Assembly: GCA_016801845.1 (NCBI GenBank)
Contig: CM028909.1
Span: 12,256,813-12,320,812, forward strand
Length of the DNA stretch: 64,000 bases
Reading direction: 5' to 3'
Source of the DNA: Polydactylus sextarius
Lineage: Eukaryota > Chordata > Actinopteri > Polynemidae
How positions within the stretch are numbered: position 1 is the stretch's first letter; every line of letters starts with the position of its first letter. The notes beneath the pieces were generated by a model. The model saw nothing but the letters and a program-made list of their open reading frames with translations. It did not search any database and had not been told where the DNA came from. The position numbers were made by a program, and so were the translations under genes. Shown here piece after piece: positions 51,301 through 61,087 of this stretch.

Positions 51301-54300
51301 TTATAGCACTCATTTTCCACTTACTTGATGGGGAGTCAACTAAAGTGATGACTTGTGGTACAAAACATAATAACTACACCCAACATCCCATTTTTATTCT
51401 AAATACTCAGAAAGTCATTTAGGAGCTCATAAATGTCACAGACTGCAGGCAGCTGTATATTCTATTAAACAACACTAGCAAATGTTTGTATGTGTGTGTT
51501 CTGGGAGTTATGTGTGGTTAGGGTCAGAAAGAGAAACAGACTACCAGCAGCGATGCCAATTCCACCAGAGTGATAAAAACCTTCATCGCAGCCCTAGATC
51601 ACAGCATGGTAAATCGTCCCTCTTGGCCCCCAGCTCCTGCCAAACATTCTTCTTTTCTTCTTTCTTCTTTGTCAGTGGTATTTATAAATCATAAACTCAA
51701 CACACAGGGAGAGAAGCAGGACTGCAGAGCTCTATAGACACATAGCCATTGTGCTCCCTGTGTGTCTGCACATGGAAGTTACAAATTCATTCCCCTGAAA
51801 GTTCTCAAATGGAGCAAAAATGTATCTCTCCATTTTTCAGTTCTTTACTCATGAAATTGTGTATTTTTAAAATCAGAGTCTTTATTATGCCTTTACTATG
51901 ATTGTATGTGGTGGCCAAAAAAATTAAACCACTGTGCCTGGACTCCTTTTCCTCTTGAAGCTGCTGGAATTGGCAAAGGCAGTAATGCAGCTGATTTTAC
52001 CACTTACCACATTTTACCACTGGTTTACAATCTTTAGCTATTCATATGCAGCGGGTTTTCAGTTTTTGTAAAAAAAAAAAAAAAAAAATCATATAGTTAT
52101 CATCAGGTTTCCTCTGTCTTCTCCTATAGATGGGGTTTCTGTGTTTGTGTCCCTTTGTTCTCAAAGAGGCTCTAAGTTAGTGAAGTGCCAGTTTTATTTT
52201 TTGTTTCACAATGCGACCAATGTATATGCTGTGAATTTCTTTGAGTCTGCAGCTTTGATGAAAGGCTGTATAAATGAATGTATAGCTTGACATGGCTTAA
52301 GATATAACAACTGAAGGAGCAGAATTCCTGATGCAGCAAGTCATGGTCTGTATGCTTTTGGTTGTTATTATATGTAATTGATGTATTACCGTTTACTATG
52401 ATAACGGATCTGTTGGTCAGTCAACAACCAGATGGAAATGTCTCAACAACTGTCTGAAACAGTGTCATGGACGTTTGTTAATTGGTGATCACATCAATTT
52501 TGTCAACACCATGAGTTTGACCGTTGACATTTGATGTCATTATATAGTCACTTTGGTGATCTGCTTATATTTCATTAGGTACCAAAATTGGGTTAAAAAA
52601 CGACAAAAAACGTTTACCTATGACCAAATGTCAACAGATCCAATGAAAAACTATCACCATCAGCTTTACACTAACATACTAAACATAGATAGTGAACACT
52701 GAAAATCGATACCTACCAACAGCAAGCTGACTTTAAGATGTACTGTAGCTCAAAGTACAATTGTGTCTATGTCTAACATCACAGATTCACTAGCATAACT
52801 ATTGACTCTCAGTCTTGTTTATGTTATGTTTTTTCTATCTTTACCTGTGTAACTAACTTTAACTATACAAGGCTCACTGTGGTTGTTCTTACACAAAATA
52901 TGCTATAAATTCTGGTTTAACCACTGTTGTAAAATTTATCAAACTGAGACTGTAGTGATGCACCCTTCACTTATGGGTATTTTAGCATTCCACTATATAT
53001 TCCACTATATGTGTTATCATTTTTGGAATTTACCATTTTAGTCCATCTGTTTTTGGAGACAGACACTTCAAAGGGCTTTTTTTCATTTCAAGTGGTTTAC
53101 ACAGATGGGCCAGGAGAAACCATGAGTCACTAATAGTGTGGAAAAGTGAAAAGCTTACTGTGGCTCCAGTACTCTGATGAGAACCGCTGGTTTTTGACAG
53201 AGTTTGAATGTTTTACAGGGAGGCAACACCACCACCGATTACAGTTAACACGGCGCAGTATCAGCATAGAAATGGAGCCAAACTATTGCTGGAGGGCTCC
53301 ACTGGTCGGCCTGAAGCATTAAATTCCTTCATTATGATGGAGTGATGAACGAGAAAGGTGTGGGGGAGTTCGATGGTAGGAATGAATTGGAAGATTATCA
53401 TCAGTGCGCAGTGTGCGCTGTTGGTAATCTTTCAATTCCAGAGAAGAGGAGTATGAGGAATGAGAGCCAACAATTTTTGAGTGATTTGAGTGATATTCAT
53501 GGATATGAGAAAGGAAAGCCAATGATGGCTTTAGTCTTGTGAGTTTATGACCCTTTTTAAGTGTTGACCTCACGTGAACCATTAACAACCCCCCAGTGTG
53601 TGTGGGAAAAACACACACATCAACCTGCACAATTGAAGGCACACACAAACTATACAAAGTTGTAAGAGTGATTGGTTCGTTTCTGTTGATTTCGCCGCAA
53701 GCCACAGGAAAGAGAACAAAAGCAAGAAAACAAGGCCACTATTGTGTGCTCAAGCCTCTGACACAGATAAGGAGAGGATAACATGAGCAATTATCAGCTG
53801 AAAATAACTAGTTTGTTTATTTAATTTGGTTTATTTCCCTTTAAGGGTGATAACACAATCTAAAGTGATATGAGAGACTTGAACAAACAGTAGTCGTGAG
53901 TTTCGTCCTTACTTCTCATACTGCACTGTGAAAATAGAGAGAAAAAAAGCAATGTGGCTTCTTCCACCCCATCACCCACTTAAGCCACAGCAAAAATCCT
54001 AAACCCGTTGACCCTGAGTGGGCCAAATACTGTGGAACCTTGTTTCAAGTCTGTCCAAATAACAATAATCCTTCTTCATCATGTGTGTCTATTTTGCTGT
54101 TGGAGCGGTTTCAGAGAGAGTGAAAAAAAGAAAATGGAAATGGTAAAGACCACGTCTTATACACATGGAGAAAGTTATGCCAGTTCACACACTCTGCAGT
54201 GCTATCACAAGACACATTGGCATGGTGCGTTAGTCTCTTTGTGAAAACACACAACCTGCACCATGCATATCACTCAGGGCCGTAGATATGGGCCAACTGA

Positions 54301-56940
54301 GATCTAATAATATTTAGCGATACAATATACACACACTCGAAGATTTGCTTTTCCTATAACAGTAAGGACTGTTTCACATTTTCTTGTTTAAGCCTTGTGA
54401 TTAAAAATGCAAATAATTAATTTAATGGGAATCACATTCATGCCTTTTTAAACAACTTAAAGAAAAGGAACGTCAAAAACAAAACAAAGAGTTCACTCAG
54501 GAAACATTGTAACCAAAGCGGGGGAGATTTTTCAACTTGGTTAGCAAAGTTTATTCTCTTTCCTTTTTTTCTGGATCTGTGAAAAAGGTTTAACAGGTGG
54601 ACGTTGACATCACTATTATGAGCTACTCCACCCTTGTATTTATATCTTTTGCTGCATGAATTAAAGTTTAACACTAGGCTCTATGTTCAATAAATCTATG
54701 TTGAGTCAACACATTAATGACTGTGACTTCACACTAAAGTTTCTGTCACTCATCTAAATTTAGTTATTGTAGGGTTGGAAAACTAAGAGCCATATACAGG
54801 GTATGCCTTGTGCTGGAATAACGTAGCATGTTTTCTTTCTGCCTTCTCTCGCTAAACTTAAATGATGTGTGTGCGTTCATGCATGTGTACACACACACAT
54901 GCATGAGTTCAAGTGTGCCTGTTTATGTCTCCCTCTGTGTGTACGCGCACATGTGCCTGTGTTTGTGCTTGCCGCCGTGTGCATGGCCATCACTCAGCCT
55001 TCAGCTGGGCAAACCTGGAGGATTGCGTCACAGTCAGAGAAAAGAGCAGTCCTGGCCAGTAAACTAGTCTTTAATTGCTTTGCAACTGAGAACACATTGC
55101 TGAGGAAACAAGGGGCTCATTGTGAATGCATGTTCATCTCAACACACCTCATATTTTCTGCAGACCACTGACCCCCACCAGGTCTGCTGCATTTACAATA
55201 AAACACAAAGCCAGCAATTAAAGTACTAAGTGTTTGCATGCACGCTCATATGCAGACTCTTATAGCATATGTGTCTCCACTTCTATATGCTGATGCATTC
55301 CAACAGAGGGGACAAGCTGCTGTATGTTACCATGTTAAAGCAAAGAGGAATGATGTGAAGTTGGTTTGCTTGCTGATGGATGAAGTTGAACATTGTGCTT
55401 CTGTGTTTCACCCTGAAAAAGCTGTGCATGATGAGGTATTAAAAATGAGTGCAATTGAAATGCGTGCATGCGCATGTGTGTGTGTGTGTGTGTCTCATGA
55501 TAGATCTATGCTGGGTGGTGGTGGTGATCTGGCTTTGATGTAAACCAGATGTGGTTCCAGGAGTAGATGCAGACTATCATACCCACTGGAGGGAGAATGA
55601 AGCCCATGCCTGTGTGTTAGTTGGTGCTCGTGGAGCGCCAGCATTGATTACAAATCCAATGTAATTTTGCATTGAACCAACCACATTTGGCAGAGCTTGG
55701 ATTCTGTGCTCGCTGGAATGAGCTCATGCTTCATATGACTAACCCATAAATCATACAGACTGCATACAGCCACTGCTGTCACAGATCTCAGAGTATACTT
55801 GTATTATTATGGTCATTTTAAAGCATTGTTAGACAAACTATGTCAATACATGGTGATTCTGTTTAACCTATAAACTTTCAGACCTATGTGTGTTACATTT
55901 CAGGTGATGTAGATATTAAGTACAGATTAAGAATCATGATCATGAGATTAAACTTTCCTCAGGAAGGCCACCGGACAAAAACATCTAAAATGTTAAATGC
56001 AATTTTAGAACAAGACTGACTGACAAAATTCTTTGCAGAACTCCTGAATTAAGAAAATCTAATCAACCTATCCATGCTGGATGGAGTACACTGAGTTCAT
56101 CTGTTGAACCATTTTCATAGGAACTGACATTAGTGACTACAGTGTCACATGTGTATATGAGCACCACTCCAAACCCCTATCTCTTCAAGCTGATGCATGC
56201 TGTCTTAGTTATTTTCGCAAAACAGTGCTGGAAGAGAAAGAATAGACTCATTGAATTGGTCAGATGTTAAAAAGAATAAGGACAACCACAGATGGCATGA
56301 GTGCACTGGGAAACTTTGAGGACACTCTTACGAAACATATTTATCAATATATGAAGCCTGTTTAGTGCAGCTTGGTACAACTTTTATTTTGAGACTGTCA
56401 GAACATACAAGTAAATTTTATTTGTGTGGCCATTACCCTATGGATGACCTGCAACCACTGAGGAAAATATAATGTAGAGACTTAATGTGTATGACTATAA
56501 TTGGTTGCCATGCCAACTACACAAGCAGTTATCAGTTTAATTATGCATACAGATCAGCCATATAGATCAGACTGCCTGTGCATCAACTGAATATAAACAT
56601 AACAGGAACATTGAGAAAATCTTGTAGCACTGCCACATATATGTTCCCAGGGAGTCATTTTAGTAACCTGCTTTTTCAATGAATTGCAGTAGGTAAAGTG
56701 TACACCATTATCTCGTCTATCCATGTCTGTGTCTGGAGCCCCATGTGAGTGTGAATGATGTCACCTGTGGAGTGACTTGTTTGCTCAGGGAGTCCAAAAG
56801 TGATCGGGCCTGTGCACCATGTTGGATGACTACAGCCTTTAACTGGGCCTGACACGGAGCGCATCTGATGTGCTCCAATTGCAATTTACTGTTTCCATGC
56901 ATCTCCGCTGTGTCCACTATAACGTTTGCCATGTCCGGAT
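45311..56940. other. Gene-poor stretch
   Basis: No gene recognised. Contents: scattered GT/CA tracts, a 17-19-base A run at about 52071-52088, and the palindrome at 54877-54906. The minus-strand ORF at 56717-56932 and the region 50140-50370 read open for 60-100 codons without any family I recognise. Confidence 0.35.
54877..54906. repeat. Perfect 12-bp inverted repeat in alternating purine-pyrimidine DNA
   Basis: TCATGCATGTGT (54877-54888) and ACACATGCATGA (54895-54906) flank the six bases ACACAC. The sequence alternates purine and pyrimidine throughout, so it could adopt Z-DNA or a cruciform. Confidence 0.75.
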
Positions 56941-57037
56941 GGAGGATCAGCTTCTGTCAGTTGAATATGAAAAGGCGTCAATGAATGAGTTGGAGGCTGA
57001 GACCGAGGCTTTGTGTGAGTCTGCTGCTTGAGCTGGA

Positions 57038-57540
57038 TGGAAAGGTAAAGTCGAGTACTTTTTGGCTCAGGTGATATTCAGTGTTGTGCTCAGCAATGTC
57101 TGAAGGTTTCAATATTTGTGCCATAAAAATAGAAGTGGTGCATTTCTCTTTTTGTATGTGCTGCTGATGCTAGTTGTGGGCATTCCTTTCTTCTTCCTTA
57201 CCCTGGCAGCCAGTCAGGACATCCCACAGGGTAGCAATGGAGTATGACAGTACATTTACCCCAGGCTCGTAGGGATTGACTACTCCAGCTGTGTGGTATG
57301 TTTCTTTGTGGCACTGTACTACAATATGATTTTCTCAACCTGTACATTGTCTGCTGTCTTCTGGCAGCATGGACCATCGGGAATGGGAATGTTCAAAGGC
57401 ATCAAGACTTCTGTGAAGGTTTTGTATTTCTCCTCCATCTTCCCGCACATTGTTTTCTTATGCTTCCTTGTTCAAGGGCTCATGCTGTATGGGGCTTTAG
57501 AGGGAATCACCGTCATGCTCTACCCTATGCTGGAATTTTT
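57038..57540 (+). pseudogene. Broken SLC6A15/16/17-type neurotransmitter/amino-acid transporter copy
   Basis: In one plus frame the sequence reads W-K-G-KVEYFLAQVIFSVVLSNV-stop-RFQYLCHKN, then GAFLFLYVLLMLVVGIP, FFFLTLAASQDIPQGSNGV, a second stop, and YPRLVGIDYSSCVVCFFVAL. This is the TM1-TM3 region of Na+/Cl- symporters, aligned to the family signature GLGNVWRFPYLCQKNGGGA and CVVCFFVALYYN. Both stops (57101-57103 and 57245-57247) stand where the family has Trp (TGG to TGA). After TM3 the long extracellular loop is deleted. A frameshifted CCLLAAW (TM4) follows, then KGIKTSVKVLYFSSIFPHIV and GALEGITVMLYPMLEF (TM5). Loss of introns suggests a retrocopy, although exon boundaries of the parent were not checked. 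Weak homology may extend upstream to about 56941. It stops abruptly at the Gypsy fragment. Confidence 0.75.
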
Positions 57541-57544
57541 GTTT

Positions 57545-58385
57545 TCCCTGAGGATCTTGATGAGATGAGGTGTTGTGCTATCCCTCAAGGGGGAACATTT
57601 CCCCCCAATTGGACAATTGGACCTCAACTGTCGTGCTCTGCAGTAACCCAGACAGCCTGGTGTTATCTGCCTTGTACTTTTGACAGGTTATGCAACAGCA
57701 ATTGTGTTCCAACACATCCTTGTGGACGTCACCACTCTAAGACCCTTGGCCCAGATGTCCACGGAGAAACTCTGGAACTAGTGACTGTGGGACAACCAAC
57801 CAGAATTTTTTCCCTTGGTCTCATATGGGAACTCCTCAGTATAGCACCCACTGCTGGACCACAAAGGCAATGCGGTTGGGTGAAGCTGTTGACTGTAAAC
57901 TGTCCACCTTCAGCTCTCATACTTTTGATCTTTTCTTGCTCCTGGAAAATCTCAGCTCAGGTGATGGGCAGAGCATTAACTTTTGAGGGATTCAGGAAGG
58001 CATGGAGATGATTGACTGGAAAGGGGTGTTTAGGATCTTGGCAGAGCATCAGGAGCAGAGTTGAGGAATCCCTTGCAATAGTAAACTTTGAAATTAAATT
58101 GTTACAACCAAAGTATCTACTTTGTCAGCCAGGAGGAGATTTTGGGCAGTTAAAGGACCATGCCAGGGCCACATGGTCTGTGTAGACACTAAACTCTACT
58201 GCCTATGGATAGTGCCTCCACTTTTTCACAGCCCAGACCACCACCAGGCAGTCTTTCGCAGAAGTGGAATCATCTTTGGTCCTCGGAACCCTCTGGAGGT
58301 GTGAGCTATTACATGCTCCCCCTCTCCAGTGTTTGGGACAGAATGGCACCAAGACCCACCTTACTGGTGTCTGTGAACACCCGGA
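57545..58385 (-). mobile_element. Ty3/Gypsy retrotransposon relic: RNase H and integrase part of pol
   Basis: On the minus strand, 58385 to about 58050 encodes a decayed RNase H domain in shifting frames: FTDTSKVGLGAILSQTLE, then KDCLVVVWAVKKW, VYTDHVALAWSFNCPK and KVYYCKGFLNSAPDAL. From about 57810 to 57545 follow integrase N-terminal pieces: LVVPQSLVPEFLRGHLG, then CITCQKYKADNTRLSGLLQ (HHCC zinc-binding Cys pair) and a WGEMFPLEG-like strand with IKILREN-like remnants. Domain order RT/RNase H before integrase is that of Ty3/Gypsy. Many stops and frameshifts make it inactive. No LTRs, gag or protease were found beside it, so this is an internal fragment. Confidence 0.75.
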
Positions 58386-58576
58386 AGAGACATGCCCAAG
58401 AAAGAGATTGTAAGATTAATCTTGAACAACATCAATCTAAAAGTCGCTGGGTGCCGCTGTGGGACTGTCACAACAGTGCCACAGCTGGTGAAGGTGGGCT
58501 CTATGGTGGAGAGGGATTGCTCAGGGATTTTGAAAAAAAGCTATTTCTAGGTGCTGTGTTTTTTTAGTTTTGCTAC
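58386..58576. other. Short unassigned stretch between two transposon relics
   Basis: It may be more of the Gypsy pol relic (upstream RT side), but no RT motif can be read with confidence. Confidence 0.3.
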
Positions 58577-59509
58577 TTAAAGATACCTTATTACAAGTAA
58601 CATAGCTCTATGAGCTCCATTGAACATGTCTCTGAAGTAGTTTGTTGAAATTACCTCTCAAATTAGACAAATTTGCCTGCCTCTAGCCCTCTGTTCAGAA
58701 CAGGCTGATTGTCATTAGAAGTCCTACATGCAAATGAGCTGCTACTGCCCAGGCCCCATTCTGGAACTAGCAGCATGCTGGTGCATGCCTTTAGAAGCCA
58801 CTTAAACACGATCATATAAACACGATCATATAACCTATCTTACCCTTATTGTCTTGTTTACAAGACATAAATCCACAGCGATAATGCCAAATTTCCTAAA
58901 CAACTACACCTCCCAGGATCCTTTGTGAGCAGTTTAAAGGTCAAAAATTGGCTTTTCCTGCCTGGTAATAGGCTGGGATTGGATGAAGGCTTGTGTTGTC
59001 TACTCTGTCATGTGCATGTCCCGTCTTACAACTAGTGATTGATTGAAGTTACGTAAATGCTATGACATTAAAGTGATTCCATTTGTTCAGATGAATAAAA
59101 TAAGACATTGAGTATGTGAATCGGCCAAAAGAGGCCAGAGATACTGACCTATTTATTATGTGCACCTGAAGATTTAGCAATAGCAATATAGCATAGCAAT
59201 AGCACAGCAATCACTATATACCCACATAGCAATTGCTATGCTAGCGCTTGTGAGAAAAAATGGTGGATAAGGCAGCTCTGTCTCCTCAATTCTACCTGTT
59301 GTGTCCATTACATCGGAGGGTGGAGGTGGGTGAATATCCCTGCCTGTGCTGTAGATGACAGGGAGAGATCTAAACAGTTTGTTTAAGCACACAGTTTTCA
59401 ATTTACTATTTAAACAATTGAGGAATTGTAGTGTGTGCAGAGGCAAAAAAAAAACAAACATTCAAAGCCATCAAAAGTGTTTTTTTTTTTCATTATATGG
59501 GACCTTTAA
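58577..59509. mobile_element. TTAA-ended non-autonomous DNA element
   Basis: The left end is TTAAAGATACCTTATTAC (58577 on). The right end, read backwards from 59509, is TTAAAGGTCCCATATAATG. The 933-bp interior has no transposase. It contains an octamer word ATGCAAAT near 58729, a local duplication of ACACGATCATATAA at about 58807-58833, and an AGCAAT-rich tract at 59178-59240. The phrases CATGCAAATGAGCTG and GGGACCTTTAA are familiar from dispersed fish repeats. Assignment to a named family is not possible here. Confidence 0.5.
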
Positions 59510-60190
59510 AGAGATTAATCAGTATTACCTGTTTTTTGGTAACAATCTGATCATTATAAAGCTGATTGTTACAATGTGATCCAGAAGTTTCTTAGAAGAC
59601 AGTATTACAATAAAAGTATTCAATCTGCTTTGTATTTTTCAACACTAAATCCAATATACAATGCCCCCATTTATTTGAGCTGCACTGACCCAAATGCAAC
59701 CCCATCACTTAAACAAGACTATCTGTAAATATACACACACAACCAATTTAATCCATGTGTATAAAGATTAGCATTCACATTTCATCACTTCTGAAATAAG
59801 CATGAAAGTATCACAATGCATCATACGGCACATGTCAAACAAAGTCCAAAAGAAAAATGACATCAGACTACCAACAAACTAGGAATGAAAAGTGGGCTGA
59901 GTTTCTGGCTCAGAGTGGCAGCTCTCTTGACTTGATTTTCCCTCTCTGAAATTTTCTGGTACTCCATATGGCCACTAGTGTGGGATTTTATGGTAAAAAT
60001 AATATTACTATGAGAAAGTTTAACAAAGATCCACTGAATTTTAGTGCAAACCACCATCAAAGAGCTGTCATCGTCTAAAGTAGCCAACAGCATGGGCATG
60101 AAAAATCTCATCAGCCATGAAGGTTGTTTCTATGAGTAATAAATATGTGTGAACAAAGTCATGTAAACAGCAGCAGGCATATACTGAGTA
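59510..60190. other. Gene-poor stretch between two transposons
   Basis: AT-rich unique sequence. No gene, repeat or motif of note is seen. Confidence 0.5.
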
Positions 60191-61087
60191 TATACATTGA
60201 TCAGCCATAACATTATGACTGCTGACAGGTTAGGTGAATAACCTGAGTGATTATCTAAAGAAAGTGGCAAAGATCAGTGGGTGGAATATACGAAGCAGCA
60301 AGTGAACGTTTTTTCCCCCAAAGCTGATGTGTTGAAAGCAGAATGAAAGAATGGGTAAATGTAAGGATGTGAAGAAATCTGGCAAAGGCCAAATCATGAT
60401 GGCTACTGACCTAGTCAGAGAATCTACAAAACTGCATGTCTTCTGGGATCTTATACAAACCAAAAGCAGTCCAAGGAAATAAATCTGGTGAACAAACAAC
60501 AGGGTCATGAGCCACCAAGGCCAATATATGCACTTGGGAAGAAGTAAGGGCTAGCCCGTGTGGTCCAATCCATCAGAAGTGCTACTATGGCTCATATTTC
60601 TGAAAAAGTTTATGCTGATTCTGATAGAAAGGTGTCAGAGCAAATAGTGCATTACAATTTGTACCATATGGGTAAGAGCAACTACAATGGGCACATGACA
60701 TCACAACTAAACTATGGAGCAATGGAAGAATCAGCCGTGTGGCCCTGATGGCAGTGGTTTCTTTCAGCATAGTAATGCTCCTGCCACGCTGCAAAAACAG
60801 TTTAGGAATTATTTGACACAATAACACAACAAGTTCAAGGTGTTGACTTAGTTTCCAAATTTCCTTGATCTCAGTCCAATCGAACATCTGTGATATGTGC
60901 TGGACAAACAAGTCCAATCATTGGCTGCCCCGCCTCTCAACTTAGAGGACTTAAAGGATCTGCTGCTGCTGACATCTTGGTGCCAGATACCACAGCACAC
61001 ACCAGAAGGCTGGTGGGGTTGAACAGGTCTGTTTTGGCAGACCTACACAATATTAATGGTTTTAATGTTATGGCTGATCATCGTATA
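60191..61087 (+). mobile_element. Tc1/mariner-type transposon, internally deleted
   Basis: Terminal inverted repeats begin TATACATTGATCAGCC (60191 on) and, reversed from 61087, TATACGATGATCAGCC. Both continue ATAACATTA and are flanked by TA, the usual Tc1/mariner target. The interior is a dead transposase. The N-terminal DNA-binding part is visible as VQSIRSATMAHISEKVYADS and DRKVSEQIVH (60565-60655). The catalytic-region remnant reads PNFLDLSPIEHL-stop-YVLDKQV (about 60855-60915), matching the family motif PNSPDLNPIEHLW. Between about 60730 and 60745 the reading jumps from N-terminal to C-terminal half. By comparison with the full-length fish element I recall, roughly 350-400 bp of the catalytic core is lost. 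It cannot make transposase but keeps both ends. Confidence 0.85.

Noticed and set aside
56717..56932. Minus-strand ORF next to the Gypsy relic as a possible continuation of pol
   Set aside because: No integrase C-terminal or other retroelement motif can be read, and the SLC6 fragment lies between it and the Gypsy part.
57298..58011. Plus-strand ORF of 237 codons, the second longest single ORF
   Set aside because: It runs out of frame across the SLC6 relic and then antisense to the Gypsy integrase relic, so its translation has no biological meaning, except for a short TM4-like piece left by a frameshift.
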